A stretch of DNA of 64,000 nucleotides. Origin: Lotus japonicus. Taxonomy: Eukaryota > Streptophyta > Magnoliopsida > Fabales > Fabaceae. The DNA is taken from contig NC_080042.1 of the NCBI RefSeq assembly GCF_012489685.1, forward strand, positions 39,189,158-39,253,157, in the 5' to 3' direction. Under the pieces are notes generated by a model that was not told the origin of the DNA, made no database searches, and saw only the letters and a program-made list of their open reading frames with translations. This document shows positions 52,401-62,100 of the stretch, piece after piece (the stretch's first letter is position 1; every line of letters begins with the position of its first letter). A program made the translations under genes and the position numbers.

Positions 52401-55400
52401 CCTTAAACTGTGGACAAAAATTTGGAACATTTCAGGACTGCACATTTGTTCGATGTATGTTCCCGTCAAGCAGCTCTACGAACAATTTGGGCGAAACTTT
52501 CGTAAAACAAAATTCCTGCGCGCGAATTCGACGAAACTGGGGCACAGTCCCTAATTTTAGTCCCTTAAACTGTGGACAAAAATTTGGAACATTTCAGGAC
52601 TGCACATTTGTTCGAGTTCTGTTCCCGTCGAGCAGCTCTACGAACAATTTGGGCGAAACGTTCGTAAAACAAAATTCCTGCGCGCGTATTCGACAAAACT
52701 GGGGCACAGTCCCTAATTTTAGTCCCTTAAACTGTGGAAAAAAATTTGGAACATTTCAAGACTGCACATTTGTTCGAGTTATGTTCCCGTCAAGCAGCTC
52801 TACGAACAATTTGGGCGAAACTTTCGTAAAACAAAATACGTGCGCGCGAATTCGACGAAACTGGGGCACAGTCCCTAATTTTAGTCCCTTAAACTGTGGA
52901 CAAAAATTTGGAACATTTCAGGACTGCACATTTGTTCGAGTTATGTTCCCGTCAAGCAGCTCTACGAACAATTTCAAGACTGCACATTTGTTCGAGTTAT
53001 GTTCCCGTCAAACAGCTCTACGAACAATTTGGGCGAAACTTTCGTAAAACAAAATACGTGCGCGCGAATTCGACGAAACTACGGCACAGTCCCTAATTTT
53101 AGTCCCTTAAACTGTGGACAAAAATTTGGAACATTTCAGGACTGCACATTTGTTCGAGTTATGTTCCCGTCGAGCAGATCTACGAACAATTTGGGCGAAA
53201 CGTTTATAAAACAAAATTCCTGCGTGCGAATTCGACGAAACTGGGGCACAGTCCCTAATTTTAGTCCCTTAAACTGTGGACAAAAATTTGTAACATTTCA
53301 GGACTGCACATTTGTTCGAGTTATGTTCCCGTCAAGCAGCTCTACGAACAATTTGGGCGAAACGTTCGTAAAACAAAATTCCTGCGCGCGTATTCGACAA
53401 AACTAGGGCACAGTCCCTAATTTTAGTCCCTTAAACTGTGGACAAAAATTTGGAACATTTCAGGTCTGCACATTTGTTCGATGTATGTTCCCGTCAAGCA
53501 GCTCTACGAACAATTTGGGCGAAACTTTCGTAAAACAAAATTCCTGCGCGCGTATTCGACGAAACTGGGGCACAGTCCCTAATTTTAGACCCTTAAACTG
53601 TGGACAAAAATTTGGAACATTTCAAGACTGCACATTTGTTCGAGTTATGTTCCCGTCAAGCAGCTCTACGAACAATTTGGGAGAAACGTTCGTAAAACAA
53701 AATTCCTGCGCGCGAATTCGACGAAACTGGGGCACTGTCCCTAATTTTAGTCCCTTAAACTGTGGACAAAAATTTGGAACATTTCAGGACTGCACATTTG
53801 TTCGAGTTATGTTCCCGTCAAGCAGCTCTACGAACAATTTCAAGACTGCACATTTGTTCGAGTTATGTTCGCGTCAAACAGCTCTACGAACAATTTGGGC
53901 GAAACGTTCGTAAAACAAAATTCCTGCGCGCGTATTCGACGAAACTGGGGCACTGTCCCTAATTTAGTCCCTTAAACTGTGGACAAAAATTTGGAACATT
54001 TCAGGACTGCACATTTGTTCGAGTTATGTTCCCGTCAAGCAGCTCTACGAACAACAAACTGCACATTTGTTCGAGTTATGTTCGCGTCAAACAGCTCTAC
54101 GAACAATTGGGCGAAACTTCGTAAAACAAAATACGTGCGCGCGAATTCGACGAAACTGGGGCACAGTCCCTAATTTTAGTCCCTTAAACTGTGGACAAAA
54201 ATTTGGAACATTTCAGGACTGCACATTTGTTCGAGTTATGTTCCCGTCGAGCAGATCTACGAACAATTTGGGCAAAACGTTTATAAAACAAAATTCCTGC
54301 GCGCGAATTCGACGAAACTGGGGCACAGTCCCTAATTTTAGTCCCTCAAACTATGGACAAAAATTTGTAACATGTCAGGACTGCAAATTTGTTCGAGTTA
54401 TGTTCCTGTCAAGCAGCTCTACGAACAATTTGGGCGAAACGTTCGTAAAACAAAATTCCTGCGCGCGTATTCGACAAAACTAGGGGCACAGTCCCTAATT
54501 TTAGTCCCTTAAACTGTGGACAAAAATTTGGAACATTTCAGGACTGCACATTTGTTCGATGTATGTTCCCGTCAAGCAGCTCTACGAACAATTTGGGCGA
54601 AACTTTCGTAAAAACAAAATTCCTGCGCGCGAATTCGACGAAACTGGGGCACAGTCCCTAATTTTAGTCCCTTAAACTGTGGACAAAAATTTGGAACATT
54701 TCAGGACTGCACATTTGTTCGAGTTCTGTTCCCGTCGAGCAGCTCTACGAACAATTTGGGGCGAAACGTTCGGTAAAAAACAAAATTTCCTGCGCGCGTA
54801 TTCGACAAAACTGGGGCACAGTTCCCTAATTTTAGTCCCTTAAACTGTGGGAAAAAATTTGGAACATTTCAAGACTGCACATTTGTTCGAGTTATGTTCC
54901 CGTCAAGCAGCTCTACGAACCAATTTGGGCGAAACTTTCGTAAAACAAAATTCCTGCGCGCGAATTCGACGAAACTGGGGCACAGTCCCTAATTTTAGTC
55001 CCTTAAACTGTGGACAAAAATTTGGAACATTTCAGGACTGCACATTTGTTCGAGTTATGTTCCCGTCAAGCAGCTCTACGAACAATTTCAAGACTGCACA
55101 TTTGTTCGAGTTATGTTCCCGTCAAAACAGCTCTACGAACAATTTGGGCGAAACTTTCGTAAAACAAAAATACTGCGCGCGAATTCGACGAAACTGGGCA
55201 CAGTCCCTAATTTTAGTCCCTTAAACTGTGGACAAAAATTTGGAACATTTCAGGACTGCACATTTGTTCGAGTTATGTTCCCGTCGAGCAGATCTACGAA
55301 CAATTTGGGCGAAACGTTTTAAAACAAAATTCCTGCGCGCGAATTCGACGAAACTGGGGCACAGTCCCTAATTTTAGTCCCTTAAACTGTGGACAAAAAT

Positions 55401-55524
55401 TTGGAACATTTCAGGACTGCACATTTGTTCGAGTTATGTTCCCGTCAAGCAGCTCTACGAACAATTTGGGCGAAACGTTCGTAAAACAAAATTCCTGCGC
55501 GCGTATTCGACGAAACTGGGGCAC
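43480..55524 (-). repeat. Same 162-bp satellite, inverted orientation
   Basis: The monomer is the one at 1-43379 but reverse-complemented, for example GCGCGAATTCGACGAAACTG on the plus strand. Both full 162-bp and short 56-bp monomers are present, and so are variants seen before the gap (CGTATTCGACG, TTTATAAAAC, TCGATGTATG), so it is the same family and probably the same locus. Roughly the last 1.5 kb (54.0-55.3 kb) contains many one-base insertions and deletions not seen elsewhere. The array stops at the 55525 gap, so its true end is unknown. Confidence 0.96.
48073..53047 (-). repeat. Higher-order repeat, ~1950-bp period, inverted arm
   Basis: About 48073-50020 and 50021-51970 match at 1949-1950 bp, and a third copy starts at 51971 and continues to about 53047. 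The period equals eleven 162-bp monomers plus three 56-bp short monomers (1782 + 168). Markers are the GAAACTCGGGCACAG monomer, the AACTATGGACAAAAATTTG monomer, and TCGATGTATGTTCC. An earlier, shorter version with a 1730-bp spacing lies at 46.8-48.5 kb. Confidence 0.88.
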
Positions 55525-55624
55525 NNNNNNNNNNNNNNNNNNNNNNNNNNNNNNNNNNNNNNNNNNNNNNNNNNNNNNNNNNNNNNNNNNNNNNNNNNNN
55601 NNNNNNNNNNNNNNNNNNNNNNNN
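55525..55624. other. Assembly gap (100 N) between satellite and pararetrovirus
   Basis: There are exactly 100 Ns. The left side is satellite, cut inside a monomer. The right side starts within the viral leader, at the base equivalent to 63639 in the second copy. The junction between satellite and virus is not sequenced. Confidence 0.99.
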
Positions 55625-55730
55625 GTGTACTTACCAGTCCAGATCCCGACCATAGTGCTTAATTATATAAGAACAGAACAGAGAAATAACTTATATCTAA
55701 CATATTTAGCATGTTCCTACTTCCCCATCA

Positions 55731-55743
55731 GGCTCTGATACCA
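55731..55743 (-). promoter_or_regulatory. tRNA-Met primer binding site (adjacent unit)
   Basis: Identical TGGTATCAGAGCC on the minus strand, exactly 8014 bp from the site at 63745. It marks the boundary of the complete genome unit (63757 down to 55744). Confidence 0.93.
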
Positions 55744-56153
55744 AGAGGGGGTCGGAAGCAGAAGGAGGGGGATGAGAAGAGAGGATTAAGAGAAGTAGGA
55801 CGCCACCACGGAGGGCTTTTTGCAGAAAATTAAATACAGGAATTAAAGCAGGAGGCTCAGCCTTCCATAAACAGGAAAAATAAAACTTGCAGAAATTAAA
55901 AAACAGGAATTAAAACAGGAGGCTCAGCCTTCCATAAACAGGAAAATAAAACTTGAACAAGATATATATTACATAAACATAGATTACAAAACTGAAACTT
56001 AAAAACTGAAAAACTGAAACTTAAAAACAGAAAAGATTGAAAGAAAGGAAACTGAAGGAGAACTTACAGAAGGAATTCTCTCAGTGTTTCTCTCTCTAAA
56101 ACTCTCTATCTAAGCTCTATCCAAAACTCTCCTTAACAAGGTTCAGAATGAGC
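55744..56153 (-). promoter_or_regulatory. Viral leader upstream of the primer site
   Basis: About 400 non-coding bases, A/T-rich, between the TATA-like box and the primer site. They hold a 66-67 bp tandem duplication (55822-55954), two identical three-codon upstream ORFs, and a donor-like TCT|GTAAGT with its GT at 56067-56066. Purine/pyrimidine-rich GAGAG tracts follow the proposed transcription start. I see no protein-coding frame and no clear AATAAA signal on the minus strand here. Confidence 0.55.
55822..55954 (-). repeat. 66-67 bp tandem duplication in the viral leader
   Basis: Unit 1 is 55822-55888 and unit 2 is 55889-55954. Both contain CAGGAATTAAA and GGAGGCTCAGCCTTCCATAA with minor A-run differences. 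The same pair is present in copy B from 63835, so the duplication predates the tandem arrangement. Each unit carries one ATG-GAA-GGC-TGA mini-ORF on the minus strand (ATG at 55868 and 55935; in copy B at 63881 and 63947). Short upstream ORFs are typical of caulimovirid leaders, where they assist ribosome shunting. Confidence 0.8.
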
Positions 56154-56274
56154 CTATTTAAAAAAAGATTGGGCACTGTTTGAATAGTTCCGGTTGAATA
56201 GTTCCGGTAGACGGTACTATTTGACTGGCACTATTTGCTACAGTAAAAAGTCAATTTTACTATTTGCTACAGTA
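56154..56274 (-). promoter_or_regulatory. Probable pregenomic RNA promoter: TATA-like box and upstream direct repeats
   Basis: In the right place for a caulimovirid promoter, between ORF2 and the primer site. On the minus strand a TATA-like TTTAAATAG lies at 56162-56154, which would place transcription start near 56125. Upstream are two pairs of direct repeats: ACCGGAACTATTCA twice back to back (56208-56181), and TACTGTAGCAAATAGT twice, 29 bp apart (56274-56259 and 56245-56230). A TTGACT W-box-like core lies between the second pair. Enhancer-like repeats fit a viral promoter. Activity is inference. Confidence 0.55.
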
Positions 56275-56305
56275 CAAAAATTGAATTATTACAGAATAAA
56301 AATGA

Positions 56306-57733
56306 TTACAAGACGACAAACTTAGCAAAGTCATCATCATCTGATTCTGTGGTTTGGACAAAATCTGACGACCCAAGAGAGGATGGCTCGGAACTTTGTG
56401 TTGAGGGGCTTTGAAGATGAGGCTTGCTTAATTGGTTCTTCAATAATTGAGAGCAGATTGAAGATTTTTTAGCAAGTCTTCTTCTGTTGAAGCTCCTGCA
56501 AGGGCCGCTGTGATGTGGCCTTTTGATTTAGCAAGAGGCTGGTTTGCGGACTTGCATGCTTGAGATATTTCTGGTTGTTTTTGAACCATTGAATTACTTT
56601 ATCCTTGTGAGCTTGGAAGCATCAAGCCTTCCACCACTTATAAGGGCATGTTTTTGAGAATTGGTTGGGGTTTGGCTTTAAGACCGTACCTCCAAGAGAA
56701 TACCCAAGAAAGGGAAAAGATTGTATAAAAGTTTAAACAATCAGGATAATTGTTAACTCTTTGTCCCAATGTTCAGGAAAAGATTGTATCCCTCCAGAAC
56801 TTCAGGGGGAAAGATTTCAGTAGTTGGACCAAAGAAGCTCCACCAAGAATGGAACCAAATTGGAAAGGAATATTTGTTGGTCCATTTGAAGTAAATGAGC
56901 CAAGAATGCTTGAAATTTTGGTTTTGCAGGCCAAGGATTGTAAATTCCCAAGCTTTGATGTAATCCCAATAATTAAAACCTATAGGGTCAAAATTCTGGG
57001 AAAATTTTCTGTAGGTGTTTGGATTGGGTCCAAAGTCAGTGGGACGAAGGACACGGAGAATTTGGAGTGTGGAGTGGGTAATTAGGGAGTTGTCATTTTT
57101 ATCCCTAAAATGCTTAATATCCACACTGTTTGTATCAACCAAGATAAACTCATAGAATCTCTGGGTTTTGTTTGGGTGGATTGGATCAAGATAACCAGGG
57201 AAAAGTTTAGTACCAATTTTATTGGCGAGGTTCCCTCCTGAATGGTCCCACCATTCTGGTTCAATCAAGGTTTGGAATTTGGAGATAGTTTTGGTCAAAT
57301 ATTCCGATTTTGGGTTAGATTGGGTAACTGGGCTAGATTGGGCAACAACAACTGGTTTCTTTCCATCATGAGTTGCTAAGCTTTTTGTTCTTTCAATAAA
57401 AGATTGGAGGGATTGGAGATCTAGGTCATCATCTTTATCAGCGATGCTGGCCCAAGATTTATTTGGTAAATTGATGAGTCCCTGAGGAACATTATCCAGG
57501 CCTGCTTGTTTGAAGGCAAGGAGAGTTGGAATTGATAAAGCATAATCAGCTTTGGTTTGTTTTGGTTGTGAAGATTGGTTTTGAGCAGTGGGCTCAGATT
57601 TTTGGACAGTGGGTCCAGATTGATGGGCAGTGGGCCCAGATAAGATTAAAGAGTCAGAGATTATAATACCTTTGCTTTTTTCTTTGTTTCTTCCTCTTCC
57701 TCGGGAGGAGGAGGATCCTCCTCTGGAGGACAT
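56306..57733 (-). pseudogene. ORF2, unknown function, broken in its last third
   Basis: The reading frame after RT/RNase H. The chosen ATG is at 57733, one base after the RT stop (UAA G AUG), an arrangement that suits termination-reinitiation; an ATG at 57760 overlapping RT is also possible. The first 326 codons are open to 56753. The N-terminus is rich in SRG/RGR with lysines, which might bind RNA. It is followed by imperfect SGPTA-type repeats at about residues 35-55 and a C-terminal part rich in aromatics (FPIWFHSWWSFFGP). Beyond the stop, coding-like sequence continues in changing frames, for example HKDKVIQWFKNNQKYL. It returns to the ORF2 frame and closes at 56308-56306 after an acidic tail (ESDDDDFAKFVVL). 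An intact version would be roughly 475 residues. Florendoviruses carry a second ORF of unknown function, so that homology is plausible but untested. Confidence 0.7.
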
Positions 57734-57734
57734 C

Positions 57735-59102
57735 TTATGATCTTCCCTGCAAATATTCACGAGTGAGGAAATCAGGGAGAGAATTGTTAGATCCTTTTAT
57801 ATATTCAATATCGAAGTCAAAAACGCTTAAAATAGCTTGCCATCTGGCAAAGATATGTTTTGAAGCTAAGTTTTTGACATCTTTTTGTAAGATTTCTTTC
57901 GCAGATTTGCAGTCTACACGGACTAAGAATTTTTGATTAATCAAATCAGATTGAAATTTTGAAATAGATAAAACGATTGCTAAAACTTCTTTTTTGACAG
58001 TAGAATAATTCTGTTGAGCAGGATTCCAATGTTTTGAAGTAAAAGCAATAATTTGTTCCTTGTCAAAAACCTTTTGTTTCAAAATACCACCAAAGCCAAT
58101 ATCAGAGGCATCAGTTTCAATAATTTTGAAAGCTTGAGGATTAGGGAGATAAAGACAAGGGAGATTCTTGACACGAAGTTTGATTTGTTTGACCACATTG
58201 GTATGAATATCGGACCAAGGTGGAGGATCCTTCTTGAGTCTATCATGAAGGGGTTTGATTATGGTACTGAGTTGAGGACAGAAGTCCGCAACATAATTGA
58301 GACAACCCAGGAATCTTTGTAGTTGGGTTTTGTCAATGATTTGATCAGGGAATTTATCCGTGAACTCGATGGCTCTATTGATAGGAATGATGGTTCCTTG
58401 GTGGATGTTGTGACCAAGAAATCTGATTTTGGTTTGGAACAAACTGACCTTTGTCTTGGATACAGCCAAGCCATTCCTTTTGATTACAGAGATGAACGTA
58501 TTGAGATGTTTGAAATGTTGATCTAAAGTTTGGGAAAAGATTAGAACATCGTCAATGTAGACAATAGTGAATTTGGAATAAGGATTGAAGATTTCGTTCA
58601 TAATCCTTTGGAATTCAGATGGGGCGTTCTTTAGCCCAAAAGGCATAACGTTCCACTCATACTGCCCAAAAGGAACAGTAAAAGCAGTTTTATACCTATC
58701 CTTCTCTTGCAATTGGATTTGCCAGAATCCAGATTTCATGTCGAATTTTGAAAAGACCTTAGCATCATGCAGTCTGGCTAAGAGATCTTTCTTGTTGGGG
58801 ATAGGATATCTAATCCAACAAAGGGCTTGATTGAGAGGTTTGTAGTTAATAACCAGCCTAGGGGTTCCCCGTTCTATCTCAGCTTGTTTGTTGACATAGA
58901 AGGCTGCACAGGACCAAGGGCTCTTACTCCTGCGAATAAGTTTCTTTTCAAGGAGATCATTGATTTCCTTTTGGCAGAAATGAAGAAGTTCTTCATTCAT
59001 TTGAATAGGCCTAGCCTTGGTTGGAATCTGTTTGTCTGAAAAATCTTTTTCATAAGGAAGTTCCACCATATGGCTCCTTCTTTCCCAAAAAGCGTTGGTA
59101 GA
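57735..59102 (-). CDS. Reverse transcriptase/RNase H part of the polyprotein, in a shifted frame
   Basis: The continuation of the polyprotein in a frame offset by one base from ORF1. It is open from just after a TGA at 59105-59103 and overlaps the end of ORF1 by about 106 bases. Counting from the first ATG (59069), the reverse transcriptase has the catalytic aspartate of SKFDMKSGFWQI at residue 110 and the YIDD box at 171-174. RNase H follows, with its D-E-D-D set at about 320 (ETDAS), 361 (KKEVLAI), 386 (VDCKSA) and 433 (LPDFLTRE). Sequence upstream of that ATG (AFWERRSH) looks like native polyprotein, so the ATG is probably not a true start and the split from ORF1 is a break. No integrase follows. 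The catalytic residues are all present. Confidence 0.92.
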   Translation of the reverse strand, partial: STNAFWERRSHMVELPYEKDFSDKQIPTKARPIQMNEELLHFCQKEINDLLEKKLIRRSKSPWSCAAFYVNKQAEIERGTPRLVINYKPLNQALCWIRYPIPNKKDLLARLHDAKVFSKFDMKSGFWQIQLQEKDRYKTAFTVPFGQYEWNVMPFGLKNAPSEFQRIMNEIFNPYSKFTIVYIDDVLIFSQTLDQHFKHLNTFISVIKRNGLAVSKTKVSLFQTKIRFLGHNIHQGTIIPINRAIEFTDKFPDQIIDKTQLQRFLGCLNYVADFCPQLSTIIKPLHDRLKKDPPPWSDIHTNVVKQIKLRVKNLPCLYLPNPQAFKIIETDASDIGFGGILKQKVFDKEQIIAFTSKHWNPAQQNYSTVKKEVLAIVLSISKFQSDLINQKFLVRVDCKSAKEILQKDVKNLASKHIFARWQAILSVFDFDIEYIKGSNNSLPDFLTREYLQGRS

Positions 59103-62100
59103 TCAGAACAGATGCTGGATTGAATATTTTCCAAAATATTCTCAATCCTTGATTTAACAGAAGGTTGTTGCAATTGATCCTCAATGGTTCTGTAAGAGAT
59201 TTCTTCCCTGAGGAAGTTGATCTGCTTCTCCTTGTAGGATATGACGTTCAAAGTCTTATCTATGGGAGGTTCAGAGAATTTGAACAAGATAGGCTGTCCA
59301 AGATGCTGAACAGTGATGCCGTTTTCGTCAGTATTATAGGGGAAGAGCTTCTTAATGAAAGGGGTCCCTATAATGATTTTTTGACTCAAATTTCTGACTA
59401 ACAGAAATGGAGTTTCGATTTCAAGACTACCATTTTTTATGATAGCTGAGGGGATTTTATACTTGATCTTTAGTCTAGATCCTTCAGCAGCGCTGAGCTT
59501 CTCAGTGGTTTTCTCAAAATATCTGGTGGGAATGAGTCCCTCCGAGATACAACTGGAATCTGCCCCTGTGTCAAAGAGGGCAGGGATTTCGAGAATAAAA
59601 TCTCCTATGAGGATTTTGACATGGATGAAGAATTTCTGAATGGTGACCTGGTTAATATTCTCCAGAAAGTCTTCGCAATTGTTGTTAGGAGCAGGATTGG
59701 AATCAGGTACAGAAGAATCATCTTCCTCATAATTTCTAGTCAGTTTTTCTAAGATAAGCTGCTGACTATTTTGGATTTGTTTGAGACTTTTAACCTCAGT
59801 CTTGAGGGAATTGACTTCAGATTGAAGGTCTTGAATAGTGACGGGTTTGACCGTAGATTTCTCAAGACGCTTGAAAGTATCTCTAAGATTGAATTTATTG
59901 GTGGTTATAGGACTTTTGGGAGGCCTATCTTCAAGAGTAGACCTGAGGCGTTCCAAATAGATTTTCTTTTCCTCAGGATCAGGGATAGAATTAATGGCCC
60001 TGAAGAGAAGGTCTTGTTCATTGGTCAAAGTGTTGATGGACAAGGTATTGACGGAAGATGATGATTGAGAATCATCATTCTGAATTTGATTTAGGTCTTC
60101 AGAGACCTCAGAATCCGAAGGATTAGATTCTTCTTCATCAGAAGTTTGAATGAGGAGATTATTGATCTTGTCCTCGATCTCAGGTTCAAGATGAAGCTCA
60201 GAGATTCTCCTTTTGAGTCTGCAATACCTGCTAATATGGCCCGGCTTGCCGCAGTTGTAGCAGGTAACATCTTTTCCTTGAGAGGGTCTAGTCTCAGGAG
60301 GGTTCTTTGGAATTTGCGAAGATTGGGGTTTTGATCTAGGCTTGGGTTTCCTATGATCATTCCTGCTAGATCTCTTTCTCCATTGTTGTTTGGGAGGAGG
60401 ATCTTGCTTTCTGGGTTTAGGTTTCTTGGGACAACCTTGAATTCCGAATTGTTCGCAGAAAGTACCCAAATCCCTGCGATTCTGAGACTTCTCCTTAGTG
60501 AGTTGCTGTTGGATTTTGTCATCCTGACAGATTTTGAGAGCAACTCTTTGAATGATAGCTATGAGCTGTCCATAACTAAGGGTGTGATATGGGATTTCTC
60601 CCCCCGGATTTTGGCTTCTAAGTTTCTCACGAACTTTGTCGCCAAAAGATTTAGGAAGACCGGCCAGGAATTTCTCTTTCCAGAAGGCTTGTTGGCTGTC
60701 TTCACGGGTGTAAACCCTGGTCAGGAAGGTATCCTTATACCATCTGAAATCACCCAAAGATTTGCACTTCAGATTGGACAAAAGATCACCAGATCTGTCC
60801 TTGATGAGGGAAGGATCTCCAACAAAATGTTGGGCTATGGTAAAGATTAAGGAGTTGACAGCATCAGAGATGAATTTGCCATCTTCCATGATAGGATTAC
60901 CTTCTTCATCAGTCTTGACAGCGGTCAAGATCTGATCCTTCTCGTCTTGAGTGAGATAATTATCCCACCAACCTTTGAGCTGGCCACAGAAACCAGCAAC
61001 CAAGACTTCAACGATAAGAGATTCAGGACAATTGTTGGCGGTAACATAGGCAGTGGCTACCATAGTCATATTTTGGAGGATTTTGGTGATGCCATACTCG
61101 TTTTCACCATCAATATTCCATTCATAGACATTGTTGGCACTGAAGCTTTTGAAGTTTGAAGATTCTTCTAAAAGAAGATCAGGAGCAGTAGCTCTAGGAT
61201 AGTAGAGCTTGGTTTCTTTTCTCCACTGATTCTTAGAATTGTGAATGACAGTATTGACCGGAATACTCTTGATAGATTGAACGTCAGACTTCATAGATTG
61301 AATATCAGAATCAGACTCAACCTTACCATCTTCAATATTATTTAAAGAAGTAGAGGTATTACGAGTAGAAGTACGAGTTTTTGGAGGAGGAGGAGCAGTA
61401 ATAGTGGGATTAGAAACTGCTTCCGGAGTAGGTTCCGGAGTCTCAGGAGGTTCCGGAGTCTCAGGAATAACTTGTTTGAGAAGCTGAAGTTGCTCAACCA
61501 CCTTTTGGAGGAGCTCATTGTCAGATTCCTTTTTTGCTCGAAGAGTTTGAGCCGAGTGTCTGGAACGGCTACTGATTTGAAAAGGTTTGAAAAGAGGTTT
61601 TTCAAGTTGACATCCTTTAGGGATATCAAGATTAGAAGAGGAAGGTTCAATCTTGACCTTTTCTTTTCCTTTCCTGGAAGAGGAATCCTGCACTTGGGAT
61701 TCTCCAAGAATTTGAAGATACTTATTGGTATAATTGGATTGTTCCATGAGGTCTTTGATGTCTTTACCAGTGACATCACCTTCTTCTTTCCTAGTCTTGA
61801 AGGGAGAAGCTAGGACAGGTGTAGATTGAGCTCCTTTAAGAAGGAAAGGAGTTTTAGGTGGCAGGTTAGAAAGGGTTTCTTTTCCATCCTTATGCTGCCA
61901 TTTAACCATGTCAATTTGGAAGGGGTAAGATTTCCAATTCTTGTTGGCATAATCTTGAAACCATTCAAAAAAGAAGATGTTTTGCTGGGTTTTCTCAAGG
62001 AACCCATAGAATTTTTCTTGGATCTTCTTTCTCTTTTCACCCTGATACTTTGCAAAGAACCATTTTCTTTGCTGAGTCCATCGGTCAGAGTAGAAATCTG

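Larger units (their letters stand above)
55625..55988 (-). repeat. Tandem viral leader, copy A
   Basis: These 364 bp match 63639-64000 (362 bp). The only differences I find are five small indels: an AG dinucleotide, a G in a G-run, a G before an A-run, an A in an A-run and a T. I find no substitution. The copy starts exactly at the gap edge, so viral sequence upstream in genome terms, the ORF1 of the next unit, is missing. Confidence 0.93.

Noticed and set aside
43480..55524. A change of coding strand at 43.5 kb suggesting a divergent gene cluster
   Set aside because: The switch is simply the satellite in the opposite orientation after a scaffold gap.
1..55524. CRISPR array
   Set aside because: The repeats are contiguous with no unique spacers, and the context is a plant genome.
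58323..58526. Plus-strand open frames of 60-165 codons opposite the viral genes
   Set aside because: They lie antisense to the RT and polyprotein frames, have no recognisable domains, and look like shadows of those genes.
59067..59069. ATG at 59069 as a genuine start of a separate RT gene
   Set aside because: The residues just upstream in the same frame (AFWERRSH) look like native polyprotein sequence, so a frame break is more likely than an independent start.
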